Positions 54,630 to 63,351 of a stretch of 64,000 nt of DNA are shown piece after piece. Source of the stretch: Burkholderiaceae bacterium. Its GTDB lineage: Bacteria; Pseudomonadota; Gammaproteobacteria; Burkholderiales; Burkholderiaceae_B. A program made the translations under genes and the position numbers. Positions within the stretch are counted from its first letter, which is position 1, and the number at the start of each line of letters is the position of its first letter. The notes below the pieces were generated by a model. The model had not been told where the DNA came from. It ran no database searches and saw nothing but the letters and a program-made list of their open reading frames with translations. Where the stretch lies: contig JANQYI010000015.1 of the NCBI GenBank assembly GCA_030728985.1, positions 127,614-191,613 on the forward strand. The letters run 5' to 3'.

Positions 54630-55424
54630 ATGGGACTGTTCTCCAAAAAAGATAGTGCCCCTTCGCGCAAGCCGAATGGCAAGCCGCGTCCCTCAGTGAC
54701 CAGTGAGGCCCAAGCGGCCGAATTGCGTATCAAGGCTAGACGACGCCTAGCGGGAGCGGTGGCGTTGATTTTAGCTGCAGTGGTCGTGTTGCCTATGTTG
54801 CTGGACTCAGAGCCTACACCCGTTGCCAGCAATATTCCCATCCGCATTCCAGATCGTCAAACACCATTCCAGCCGCAGCTCTCTGAGCCCGACTCTTCCT
54901 CGGGTTCCTCCGCAAATGCTGGCTCTACGGGTCAGGTCTCAGGCACCTCAGATCCCAATAGCGTGAGCTCACCTAACACTGCTCAGACTACGTCCGCTTC
55001 CGCCACACCCTCACAGTCCAAAGCAGACATCACACCCAAGCAAGATTCAGCCTCGAACGCCGCAACGAAGCCTGCGACACCACCCGCCTCCGCACAACCC
55101 CGACGCGATGAGGCCGCTCGAGCCCTTGCATTGCTCGAAGGACGCAATCCCGTAGTGAGCGCTCCAAGCCCCAAACCTCCCGTTCGTGGAAACTTCGTCG
55201 TTCAGGCAATGTCGCTCGACTCCTCTGCCGATGCTCAAAAGCAACGAAATATTCTCATTTCTGCGGGGTTGAATAACGCCTTTGTTGATGGACCCGTGGA
55301 TGTCAATGGCCGACCTAAATACCGAGTGAGGGTAGGTCCTTTCCAATCTCGCGAAGCCGCCCAAGCTGCGCAGACGCGTCTTCGTACGCAGGGTTACGGC
55401 GGCGCCTTCATCACCGCACAGTAG
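54630..55424 (+). CDS. SPOR domain protein (DedD-like)
   Basis: A 264-residue inner-membrane protein with one N-terminal membrane segment (about residues 37-56), a long Ser/Thr/Pro/Ala-rich linker and a C-terminal SPOR domain (about 185-262: FVVQAMSLDSSADAQKQRN ... YRVRVGPFQSREAAQ). SPOR domains bind denuded septal glycan, and DedD takes part in cell division. ATG 54630 follows AGGA and is one base past the folC stop. Its stop shares a base with the cvpA start. Confidence 0.88.
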   Translation: MGLFSKKDSAPSRKPNGKPRPSVTSEAQAAELRIKARRRLAGAVALILAAVVVLPMLLDSEPTPVASNIPIRIPDRQTPFQPQLSEPDSSSGSSANAGSTGQVSGTSDPNSVSSPNTAQTTSASATPSQSKADITPKQDSASNAATKPATPPASAQPRRDEAARALALLEGRNPVVSAPSPKPPVRGNFVVQAMSLDSSADAQKQRNILISAGLNNAFVDGPVDVNGRPKYRVRVGPFQSREAAQAAQTRLRTQGYGGAFITAQ

Positions 55425-55912
55425 TGACTGGCTTCGACTTTGTCCTCATGGCCATTCTGGCGATCTCCGTGGTCTTGGGGTTGCTACGCGGTCTTCTCAA
55501 GGAAGTCTTGTCCTTAGTCGCTTACGCCTCTGCCTTCCTTGCCGCAGTGTGGTGGGGACCTAACGTTTCGGAATGGTTTGCGCAATGGATCACTCAGCCT
55601 TTTGTCAGCATGGCGCTTGCTTACTTGGGTGTATTTATTGCAGTGCTGCTGTCCATTGGCGTAATCAATATGACATTGGCGGCGCTGTTAAATAAAACTG
55701 GACTCACGCCAGCAGATCATGGTCTAGGGGCAATGTTCGGCCTGCTTAGAGGTGTTTTATTCGTATTGGTACTTGTCATTTTGGCTGGTTATACACCGCT
55801 TCCTGAAGAGCCTTGGTGGAAGAACGCTATGTTTTCTAAACAGGTTGTTGGGGCGGTGCAGCAAATCAAGCTTAGACTGCCACCCCCTGTGAATGACTGG
55901 CTGCCTTATTAA
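55424..55912 (+). CDS. cvpA: Colicin V production protein homologue CvpA
   Basis: A 162-residue membrane protein with four hydrophobic segments. The N-terminal DFVLMAILAISVVLGLLRGLLKEV pattern and a central TGLTPADHGLGAMFGLLRG motif define the family. Its molecular role is uncertain; it has been linked to envelope homeostasis. The GTG start overlaps the preceding TAG by one base, and purF follows after 46 bases, the classical cvpA-purF pairing. Confidence 0.93.
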   Translation: MTGFDFVLMAILAISVVLGLLRGLLKEVLSLVAYASAFLAAVWWGPNVSEWFAQWITQPFVSMALAYLGVFIAVLLSIGVINMTLAALLNKTGLTPADHGLGAMFGLLRGVLFVLVLVILAGYTPLPEEPWWKNAMFSKQVVGAVQQIKLRLPPPVNDWLPY

Positions 55913-55958
55913 ATTTTTTATTCAATCCATGTTGGTTTAACCGTAATCAGGAAATTTC

Positions 55959-57473
55959 ATGTGCGGAATTGTTGGTGTCGTTGGGCGCGGACCTGTTAAT
56001 CAACTTTTATATGATGCGCTGTTGTTACTACAACACCGAGGGCAAGACGCGGCTGGGATCGCCACCTCTAATGGCAATCAGTTCAATATGTACAAAGCAC
56101 ATGGACTGGTCCGCGATGTATTTCGAACGCGCAATATGCGCTCTTTGCCCGGCACCTCGGGCATTGGCCAAGTCCGCTATCCAACGGCGGGCTCGTCAGA
56201 AAGCGTCGAGGAAGCACAGCCTTTTTATGTCAATGCGCCTTTTGGTATTACTTTTGCCCACAATGGCAACTTGACCAATTGGCATGAGTTGCGTGAGTCA
56301 TTGTTTAAAGTTGATCAGCGTCATATCAACACAAACTCCGACTCCGAAGTTCTACTCAACGTACTGGCCCATGAGCTTCAGCGTGCGGCGAATGGTGTAT
56401 CCCTAGACGAATCGGCCATTTTTCGCGCGATCAAGGCCGTGCACCAACGGGTGAAAGGCGCCTATGCAGTGGTCGCACAAATCTCGGGCTATGGATTAAT
56501 TGCTTTTCGCGATCCTCACGGTATTCGGCCACTGTGTCTTGGGCGGTCAGACGCACCACAAGGCAGCGAATGGATGGTGGCTTCTGAATCCGTTGCACTC
56601 GAGGGTTCGGGCTTTCAGTTTGTGCGCGACATTGAGCCTGGTGAAGCGATTTTTATTAGTCTAGATGGTCGTTTGAGTAGCGAGCAGTGCGCGAGTGGGG
56701 CGATACACGCTCCCTGTATCTTTGAGTATGTCTATTTTGCCCGACCAGACTCTGTCCTAGACGGTGTTTCGGTCTACGGATCCCGCCTGAAGATGGGTGA
56801 GTACCTTGCCGATAAACTCGCTAAAACTTTGCGTTTAGGTGATATCGATGTGGTGATGCCCATTCCAGACTCATCGCGTCCCGCCGCGATGCAACTCGCA
56901 GACAGGCTGGGCCTGAACTACCGCGAGGGCCTCATCAAAAATCGTTACGTTGGTCGCACTTTCATCATGCCTGGACAAGCCGTCCGTAAAAAATCCGTCC
57001 GCCAAAAGCTCAATACTATTGGTATGGAATTTAAGGGAAAAAACGTACTGCTTGTTGACGACTCGATTGTGAGAGGAACCACAAGCCGTGAAATCGTCGA
57101 GATGGCCCGCGGCGCGGGAGCCAACAAAGTTTATATGGCCTCTGCAGCGCCACCCGTTCGCTATCAAAACGTTTACGGTATCGATATGCCCACTCAGAAA
57201 GAGCTGATCGCGACGGGGCGAAACGAAGAAGATATCGCAAAGATCATTGGCGCAGATGCGCTTGTCTACCAAGATATCGAGTCTATGCAGCGCTCCGTCT
57301 CAGACCTCAATCCTTCGCTAAAGCAATTTGATAATTCATGTTTTACTGGCGAATATGTCACGGGTGACATCACACCTGAGTATCTTGAGAGTGTCGGACG
57401 GAATCGGAGCAATGCTCAAGAAGGCGCGAACGGATTGCTTTTCAATATGGGTTATGCCGCCGAAGACGATTAA
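55959..57473 (+). CDS. purF: Amidophosphoribosyltransferase
   Basis: First committed step of purine synthesis: makes phosphoribosylamine from PRPP and glutamine. Cys2, exposed after Met removal (MCGIVGVVG), is the glutaminase nucleophile; there is no long propeptide. LLLQHRGQDAAGIAT and NSDSE are in the Ntn domain. The PRPP loop VLLVDDSIVRGTT lies near residue 363. At 504 residues it is complete. Its last 4 bases overlap dsbB convergently. Confidence 0.97.
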   Translation: MCGIVGVVGRGPVNQLLYDALLLLQHRGQDAAGIATSNGNQFNMYKAHGLVRDVFRTRNMRSLPGTSGIGQVRYPTAGSSESVEEAQPFYVNAPFGITFAHNGNLTNWHELRESLFKVDQRHINTNSDSEVLLNVLAHELQRAANGVSLDESAIFRAIKAVHQRVKGAYAVVAQISGYGLIAFRDPHGIRPLCLGRSDAPQGSEWMVASESVALEGSGFQFVRDIEPGEAIFISLDGRLSSEQCASGAIHAPCIFEYVYFARPDSVLDGVSVYGSRLKMGEYLADKLAKTLRLGDIDVVMPIPDSSRPAAMQLADRLGLNYREGLIKNRYVGRTFIMPGQAVRKKSVRQKLNTIGMEFKGKNVLLVDDSIVRGTTSREIVEMARGAGANKVYMASAAPPVRYQNVYGIDMPTQKELIATGRNEEDIAKIIGADALVYQDIESMQRSVSDLNPSLKQFDNSCFTGEYVTGDITPEYLESVGRNRSNAQEGANGLLFNMGYAAEDD

Positions 57474-57949
57474 AGAAGCCGTTTTTTTAGGGCCAGCAAA
57501 GCAAGCATCCCGAGCACGCCAAACATCGCCAAACTCCACCAAGCATACTCAATGCCAAGCAGTTTGACTCGGGCGTCCATGCAGCTCGCGTAGATACCGA
57601 ATAGCCATGGAACGGCTGCGTCCAATCCGCTTTTTGTCATAACCTGATCAGCAAACGTTTGCGCACATGAAAAAGTATTTGCAGCGACTTTTTCTTGATA
57701 TAACGCAGAGACAACACCCGTAATCGCGACAGCGCAGATACCCACAGAACCTACCTTTAACCGCGCGCGTGTCGGACTCGCCAGGGTGAGTCCTAAAGCA
57801 CACACCCCTATCAATATATACAACAAGCGCTGAAAAACACACCACGCGCAGGGCTGCATCTCAAAAACGTATTGTGAAACAAGCGCCACTGCGACCGAAC
57901 CAAAGCTCAGAGCACTCATTAAACGCAAGAGATTGATTTCATACTGCAC
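57470..57949 (-). CDS. dsbB: Disulfide bond formation protein DsbB
   Basis: An inner-membrane quinone-linked oxidase that re-oxidises periplasmic DsbA. The protein has four membrane segments. Periplasmic Cys34 and Cys37 (QPCAWCVFQR) and the second pair Cys95 and Cys123 are all present. GTG 57949 is chosen: AGGAG lies seven bases upstream and it overlaps the glnD stop by 11 bases; ATG 57919 has no such site and would cut into the first membrane segment. The 159-residue length is normal. Probably cotranscribed with glnD. Confidence 0.92.
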   Translation of the reverse strand: MQYEINLLRLMSALSFGSVAVALVSQYVFEMQPCAWCVFQRLLYILIGVCALGLTLASPTRARLKVGSVGICAVAITGVVSALYQEKVAANTFSCAQTFADQVMTKSGLDAAVPWLFGIYASCMDARVKLLGIEYAWWSLAMFGVLGMLALLALKKRLL

Positions 57950-60548
57950 CGCGTGACTCCTGATTGAGCGTCTCGAGCAGGGCACGCTCAAACTGTCGCT
58001 GCGTGCGGGGGAGAGACAACGTATCGCCCTTGACGACGAAAGTATCCTCAACACGATCCCCCAATGTCATGACTTTAGCCGTTTGCAAAACAATATTGAA
58101 GGATACAAATACCTGTGCAAGTTCGCTCAGTAAACCTGGACGATCCGTCGCAGTCATGTCAATCACCCACGAGGCATTGCCATCCCCGGGTTTGATTTCT
58201 ACCGTGGATGGATAAGGAAATGCTTTTGATAGCCTCGAAGCGCGCATCTCCAAGCGACGACCAAAGTCCTCTATACGCATTGCATCGAGCTGAGTTGTGA
58301 GCTCATGCTCAATTAAGGCCGCTTCAGAACGCAAGTCCCTATGACGGTCAGTCGGTAAAATAATAAAACTATCCAATGCATAGCCGCCTCTTGTCGTGTG
58401 AATGCGCGCATCTTGAATGCTCAGTCCACGATAACCGAAGTACCCGCATAATCGCGCAAACAAGTCCTTGACATGTTTTGTGTACACCATCACTTGCAAG
58501 CCTTCCGCACCTTCGGTTGGGCGAGCCTTCACAACGGTATTTTCTGTTCGGAAACAATGGTAGAGATGTCTGGTGTGCCATGCTATTTCAGGTGCATCAT
58601 GTCTTAGAAAATAAGCGATATCAAGTTGGCTCCAAAACGCCTCGCGCGCGTCATCTCGAAGTCCCGCTAGTCGTGTCAAACTCGCCGCAGTAACCATGCG
58701 CTGTTGTAAAACCGTGTTGGCGTCGGCCGACGAGCCTCCCAACATTGCAAGCGTCAAATTAAAAAGATCCTCAAGCAGCTTACCCTTCCATGTATTCCAA
58801 ACCTTAGGACTCGTCCCCCGGATATCGGCCACCGTTAATAAATACAGTGCGGTGAGGTTTCTCGGATTTTGTATCAGCAACGCAAAGTCCGCAATCACTT
58901 GGGGATCGGACAAGTCCTTTTTTTGAGCGACTTGAGACATCAAAAGATGATGTTTGACTAAAAAAACGACTAACTCTGTTTGGTCGCGTTCCAAATAATG
59001 CGCTCGCGCAAACTTACGTACTTCCTCGGCGCCTAGGGTTGAGTGATCACCACCTCGGCCTTTCGCAATATCGTGAAAGAGCGCCGCGACATAAAGCAAC
59101 CAGTGCTGATCAAAACCCGCTATTAATCGAGTCGCCAAAGGATATTCTTGCGCGTGTTCAAGCATCGTGAAGCGTCGAATATTGCGCAGTACCGCGAGAG
59201 TGTGTTGATCGACTGTGTAGACATGAAACAAGTCATGCTGCATCTGTCCGACCACACGCCTGAACACCGGCAAATATCGGGGCAGCACATTGAGCATTGT
59301 CATACGCCTCAGCGCATGCACAATGCCTTGATTTTGTTTCAAGATCTCAATGAACACGCGTCGATTGCTCGGCTCCGCCCTAAAAGAAGCATCGATCAGG
59401 TGCCTAGCGTGCCAAATTGAGCGCAAAGCCTTTGCTGAAAGCTCCGTCAAGCCAGGGTGTTGTTGCATCACTAGAAATACACGCAATAGCTCAGTCGGAT
59501 GATTGATAAAAAGATCACTATCCTTAATATCCAGACGATTATGATGCGCCAAATAATAATCATCCAAGGGGCGGGCATCCTCGGGTGCCAGTGGAAATAA
59601 ATGCTCGCCGATTGCTTGAACGATTAATGTATTGAGTTGCGTGACGAGCCTGGCAGCCCAGTAATAACGTTGCATCAATATTTCACTGGCACGACGCGTC
59701 GCAGACGCAGTGATCAGATACGCTTGCGCCAATCCATGTTGCAGATCAAACAGCAACCGATCCTCTCGTCTGTTTGTAAGCAAATGCAACTCAATGCGCA
59801 GTCGTTTGAATGCCTGCTCCGCACGATTCAGATCCCGCGCCTCAGTGCGTGTCAAAAGACCCGATTGTGCGATTTGACTCCAGCTCTGACCAAAACCAGC
59901 CGCTCTCGCCATCCACTGAATCACCTGAAGATCGCGCAAGCCCCCCGGGGACTCTTTGCAATTAGGTTCTAAAGAATAGGGGGTATCCTGAAAGCGAGCA
60001 TGACGTTGTTGCATTTCACTGCGCTTGGCTTGGAAAAAACTACGAGGATCAAGCTGCTCCTTCATGCTCTGGGTAAAACGTTGCGTCAGCGCACGACTTC
60101 CGGCGATCCAGCGCAACTCGAGCAAGGAAGTTTCAACAGTAATGTCAGCCCGCGCTTCAGTTAGACATTGCTCGATGGTTCTAATGCTGCAACCCGGTTC
60201 GAGACCTACATCCCACATTGCCGCCACTAAGCCGCTGAGTATGGCTTCATCGGCCGGACTCGGATCCTTGGTCAGCAAAATCAACAAATCAACATCAGAA
60301 AAGGGGTAAAGCTCACCGCGTCCAAATCCGCCCACCGCAGCGAGCGCTGAACCTTTAGGAAGAGGGTAGAGTTCCAAGAGTCGCCGCAAGGCGACGTCAG
60401 CAGTTCGCCTCAGGCCCGTCAAAAGCGCGTCAGCGCGCGGCTTGAGTCGATATTTTAGAAAAGCAGCTTCTCTTTCATGCTTAATTTGAGACCGAATCGT
60501 ACTGATACTCTCGCTCAAGGTCTCTTTGAGCCGGTTTGGTTCTGTCAT
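57939..60548 (-). CDS. glnD: [Protein-PII] uridylyltransferase/uridylyl-removing enzyme
   Basis: The cell's glutamine sensor: adds UMP to Tyr51 of PII when glutamine is low and removes it when high. The nucleotidyltransferase domain has GGFGRGELYPFSDVDLLIL near residues 73-91. An HD hydrolase domain follows (ALFHDIAKGRGGDHS, about residue 495), and two C-terminal ACT domains occupy roughly 670-865. At 869 residues it is complete. It sits between map and dsbB on the minus strand. Confidence 0.96.
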   Translation of the reverse strand: MTEPNRLKETLSESISTIRSQIKHEREAAFLKYRLKPRADALLTGLRRTADVALRRLLELYPLPKGSALAAVGGFGRGELYPFSDVDLLILLTKDPSPADEAILSGLVAAMWDVGLEPGCSIRTIEQCLTEARADITVETSLLELRWIAGSRALTQRFTQSMKEQLDPRSFFQAKRSEMQQRHARFQDTPYSLEPNCKESPGGLRDLQVIQWMARAAGFGQSWSQIAQSGLLTRTEARDLNRAEQAFKRLRIELHLLTNRREDRLLFDLQHGLAQAYLITASATRRASEILMQRYYWAARLVTQLNTLIVQAIGEHLFPLAPEDARPLDDYYLAHHNRLDIKDSDLFINHPTELLRVFLVMQQHPGLTELSAKALRSIWHARHLIDASFRAEPSNRRVFIEILKQNQGIVHALRRMTMLNVLPRYLPVFRRVVGQMQHDLFHVYTVDQHTLAVLRNIRRFTMLEHAQEYPLATRLIAGFDQHWLLYVAALFHDIAKGRGGDHSTLGAEEVRKFARAHYLERDQTELVVFLVKHHLLMSQVAQKKDLSDPQVIADFALLIQNPRNLTALYLLTVADIRGTSPKVWNTWKGKLLEDLFNLTLAMLGGSSADANTVLQQRMVTAASLTRLAGLRDDAREAFWSQLDIAYFLRHDAPEIAWHTRHLYHCFRTENTVVKARPTEGAEGLQVMVYTKHVKDLFARLCGYFGYRGLSIQDARIHTTRGGYALDSFIILPTDRHRDLRSEAALIEHELTTQLDAMRIEDFGRRLEMRASRLSKAFPYPSTVEIKPGDGNASWVIDMTATDRPGLLSELAQVFVSFNIVLQTAKVMTLGDRVEDTFVVKGDTLSLPRTQRQFERALLETLNQESRGAV

Positions 60549-60595
60549 CTCAACATCCTATGGCATAAGCAATCGGCCACCTTGGAACAAAAAAA

Positions 60596-61396
60596 TTAAA
60601 GCGTGATAAAGCGAGGTGGAGCAGGCATCCCTGGCGATTGCGTGAGCACTTCATACCCCGATTCAGTCACCATAATCGTATGCTCCCACTGCGCCGATAA
60701 ACTATGGTCCCGCGTCACGACAGTCCAGCCATCCGCCAACTGACGAATTTCACGCTTGCCGGCATTGATCATGGGTTCGATGGTGAATATCAGTCCGGGT
60801 TCAAGTTTCTGTCCGGAGCCCGCCTTTCCGTAATGCAATATTTGGGGCTCTTGGTGAAATTTTTGACCAATTCCGTGACCACAAAACTCTCGAACGACTG
60901 AAAAACCCTGTTGCTCGGCATATTTTTGAATCGCCTGTCCAATATCACCCAGCGTATTGCCAGGCTTGACTTGGGCGATGCCGAGCCACATGCACTCATA
61001 GGTGACTTCGGTGAGGCGTTTAGCCAAGATCGAGGTTTCGCCCACTGCGTACATTCGGCTTGTGTCGCCAAACCAGCCGTCTTTGATGATTGTGACATCA
61101 ATATTCAACACATCGCCGTTTTTGAGCACCTTGTCACCCGGGATCCCGTGACAGACCTGATGATTGACCGACGTGCAAATAGCGCCAGGGAAGGGTGGAT
61201 AACCGGGAGGCGCATAGCCGACAGTCGCGGACTTCACGTTGAGCTCTTCGGTTAGAAACTTCAAACAAAGCTGGTCCAATTCGCCTGTTGTGACACCTGG
61301 CTTGACATAAGGAGCGATAAAATCCAAGACCTTTGCTGCGTCGCGACAGGCGGCTCGCATCTTGGCCTGATCTTCGGGATTTGTGACGAGACTCAT
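60596..61396 (-). CDS. map: Methionine aminopeptidase, type I
   Basis: Removes the initiator Met from nascent proteins. The metal ligands are in DVTIIKDGWFGDTSRMY (two Asp), FCGHGIGQKFHQEP (His), FTIEPMIN (Glu) and WEHTIMV (Glu). At 266 residues it is the usual bacterial length without an extension. It is divergent from rpsB across 150 bases, the standard betaproteobacterial arrangement, and glnD follows 47 bases downstream. Confidence 0.97.
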   Translation of the reverse strand: MSLVTNPEDQAKMRAACRDAAKVLDFIAPYVKPGVTTGELDQLCLKFLTEELNVKSATVGYAPPGYPPFPGAICTSVNHQVCHGIPGDKVLKNGDVLNIDVTIIKDGWFGDTSRMYAVGETSILAKRLTEVTYECMWLGIAQVKPGNTLGDIGQAIQKYAEQQGFSVVREFCGHGIGQKFHQEPQILHYGKAGSGQKLEPGLIFTIEPMINAGKREIRQLADGWTVVTRDHSLSAQWEHTIMVTESGYEVLTQSPGMPAPPRFITL

Positions 61397-61402
61397 AGTG
61401 AC

Positions 61403-61432
61403 TTGAGTAAATGTAGTGAAAGATAGTAGAAT
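61403..61432 (+). promoter_or_regulatory. Candidate sigma-70 promoter of rpsB
   Basis: TTGAGT (61403-61408) and TAGAAT (61427-61432) are 18 bases apart and lie about 115 bases upstream of the rpsB ATG. This would give a leader of roughly 105 bases, typical for a regulated ribosomal-protein operon. The spacer has no other equally good pair. Confidence 0.4.
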
Positions 61433-61487
61433 TATAGGCTTACCTAGAGTTACCTATACCTTAAAAATCGCGTGTCACGTTACCAGG

Positions 61488-61507
61488 GTGCCTGCTAGCG
61501 CAGGTGC
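61488..61507 (+). promoter_or_regulatory. Stem-loop in the rpsB leader
   Basis: GTGCCTGC and GCAGGTGC can pair (six Watson-Crick and two G-U pairs) around a TAGC loop, 40 bases before the rpsB ATG. Autogenous control of rpsB by S2 through its leader is known in E. coli, so this may be part of the S2-binding structure. Only the single hairpin is visible by eye. Confidence 0.35.
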
Positions 61508-61546
61508 ATACATGACATTAGACCCAACCCTCGGAGCTTTATTACT

Positions 61547-62293
61547 ATGTCTTTAATGCGTGAAATGTTAGAAGCGGGCGTGCACTTTGGTCACCAGACC
61601 CGTTATTGGAACCCCAAGATGGCCCCTTACATTTTTGGCCATCGGAACAAAATTCACATCATCAACCTCGAAAAGACTGTTGCCAATTACCAAGACGCGA
61701 CTAAATTTTTGCGTCAAGTGACAGCAAAAGGCGGAACGGTTTTGTTTGTGGGCACGAAACGTGCTGCCCGAGAACTCGTCGCGTCTGAGGCCGCTCGTGC
61801 AGGGATGCCTTTCGTTGACAGCCGTTGGCTCGGTGGCATGCTGACCAACTTCAAAACAGTTAAGAGCTCGATTAAGCGCTTGAAAGACATGGAAGTGATG
61901 ATTGCTGAGGGCGCAACAGAGCGTATGTCTAAAAAAGAAGGCCTCATGTTTCAGCGCGAGCTCGACAAACTGAATAAGTCGATCGGTGGCATTAAAGATA
62001 TGAATGGCTTGCCAAATGCAATCTTTATGATCGACGTCGGTTACCACAAGATCGCTGTAGCCGAGGCCAACGCGCTCGGTATTCCCGTCGTTGCAGTCGT
62101 CGACACAAACCATTCACCTGATGGCATCGATTACATCATTCCAGGTAATGATGATTCGGCCAAAGCAATCGCTCTTTATGCTGCAGGTGTGGCGGACGCT
62201 GTGATTGCTGGTCGTGGCGACAACGTTAACGGCTTAGTCGAGGAATTGACTCAGGGCGAAGAATTCGTCGAAGTTGATCAGACTCAGGCTTAA
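61547..62293 (+). CDS. rpsB: 30S ribosomal protein S2
   Basis: A 248-residue S2 protein beginning [25 protein letters not shown] with the signature [20 protein letters not shown] region, [14 protein letters not shown] and the later [18 protein letters not shown] block. It is essential for recruiting S1 to the 30S subunit. tsf follows, as nearly always. The 89-base rpsB-tsf spacer holds two hairpins. Confidence 0.98.
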   Translation: MSLMREMLEAGVHFGHQTRYWNPKMAPYIFGHRNKIHIINLEKTVANYQDATKFLRQVTAKGGTVLFVGTKRAARELVASEAARAGMPFVDSRWLGGMLTNFKTVKSSIKRLKDMEVMIAEGATERMSKKEGLMFQRELDKLNKSIGGIKDMNGLPNAIFMIDVGYHKIAVAEANALGIPVVAVVDTNHSPDGIDYIIPGNDDSAKAIALYAAGVADAVIAGRGDNVNGLVEELTQGEEFVEVDQTQA

Positions 62294-62302
62294 TTGCCAA
62301 CA

Positions 62303-62324
62303 GCACTCGATCGATGTCGAGTGC
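62303..62324 (+). terminator. Hairpin in the rpsB-tsf spacer
   Basis: GCACTCGA and TCGAGTGC form a perfect 8-base stem with a 6-base loop, starting 10 bases after the rpsB stop. No U-run follows, so it is probably not a full terminator but an mRNA stabiliser or partial attenuator setting the S2:EF-Ts ratio. Confidence 0.5.
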
Positions 62325-62334
62325 ATTCTTACTA

Positions 62335-62359
62335 CACCCTGTCCTAGCGGTTCAGGGTG
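62335..62359 (+). other. Second hairpin in the rpsB-tsf spacer
   Basis: CACCCTG (62335-62341) and CAGGGTG (62353-62359) form a perfect 7-base stem with an 11-base loop, ending 23 bases before the tsf ATG and just ahead of its GGAG site. It may influence tsf translation or act with the upstream hairpin as an attenuator. Confidence 0.45.
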
Positions 62360-62382
62360 CTTTCACTGATACTGGAGCAAAC

Positions 62383-63261
62383 ATGGCTGATATAACCGCC
62401 GCAATGGTCAAAGAGTTGCGAGAAAAAACAGACGCACCCATGATGGAGTGCAAGAAAGCGTTGACTGAAGCCTCTGGAGATATGGCGCGCGCTGAGGAAA
62501 TTCTACGTGTCAAATTGGGTAGCAAAGCAAGCAAGGCTGCCAGCCGTGTCACAGCAGAAGGCTTGATTGGCCTCTATATCTCCCCGGATGCCAAAAAAGG
62601 TGCCGTCATTGAAGTCAACTGCGAAACCGATTTCGTCGCTAAAAATGATGACTTTGTCGCATTTGTTGCAAATTTAGCCAAATTAGTCGCCACAGAAGGT
62701 GTCGGTGACGTCGCAGCCTTGTCAGCCGCACCGATGGCTGACGGTACGGTTGACACCGTTCGTACGGCTCTGATCGGCAAAATCGGAGAAAACATTTCGA
62801 TTCGCCGTTTTCAGCGCTACGATTCACCCAACAAACTCTCTAGCTACGTGCATAGTGGCAAAATTGGTGTGCTGGTTGAGTTTTCTGGCGCAGACGAAGT
62901 GGGTAAAGACCTGGCCATGCACATTGCGGCGACTAAGCCTCGTGCCGTTGATGAAACTGGCGTTTCTGAGACTGACAAAGAAACTGAGCGTTCGGTCGCA
63001 CGTCAAAAGGCTGCCGAATCTGGCAAACCTGCTGAAATCGTAGAAAAAATGGTAGAAGGCGCCGTTCAGAAATTCCTGAAAGAGGTCGCGCTTCTTTCCC
63101 AGCCCTTTGTCAAGAACGATAAGCAAACGGTTGCCCAGATGCTCAAGGAAAAATCCTCTGCGATCACAGGGTTTTCCCTATTCGTGGTTGGTGAAGGAAT
63201 CGAAAAGAAAACCAGCGACTTTGCCGCCGAAGTGGCCGCAGCCGCTGCCGGTAACGCATGA
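62383..63261 (+). CDS. tsf: Translation elongation factor Ts
   Basis: Nucleotide-exchange factor for EF-Tu. The N-terminal UBA-like domain [20 protein letters not shown] and the [10 protein letters not shown] motif are characteristic, followed by the two core subdomains and a coiled-coil region; the protein has 292 residues. ATG 62383 with TGGAGC upstream is the family start; an in-frame ATG at 62314 would add 23 unrelated residues covering the hairpin region. A strong terminator-like hairpin follows the gene. Confidence 0.97.
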   Translation: MADITAAMVKELREKTDAPMMECKKALTEASGDMARAEEILRVKLGSKASKAASRVTAEGLIGLYISPDAKKGAVIEVNCETDFVAKNDDFVAFVANLAKLVATEGVGDVAALSAAPMADGTVDTVRTALIGKIGENISIRRFQRYDSPNKLSSYVHSGKIGVLVEFSGADEVGKDLAMHIAATKPRAVDETGVSETDKETERSVARQKAAESGKPAEIVEKMVEGAVQKFLKEVALLSQPFVKNDKQTVAQMLKEKSSAITGFSLFVVGEGIEKKTSDFAAEVAAAAAGNA

Positions 63262-63271
63262 TTTTGTATTT

Positions 63272-63306
63272 AAAGCCGGGCGGCGCATCATTGGCCGCCC
63301 GGCTTT
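63272..63306 (+). terminator. Strong hairpin terminator/attenuator after tsf
   Basis: AAAGCCGGGCGGC (63272-63284) and GCCGCCCGGCTTT (63294-63306) make a perfect 13-base stem with a 9-base loop, ending in TTT then CGC. The strong stem with a short U-run fits a partial intrinsic terminator between tsf and pyrH, which starts 46 bases later. Confidence 0.8.
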
Positions 63307-63351
63307 CGCATACACTTTAACTGTGTTTAACACTCCGGAATGAATCCCCAT

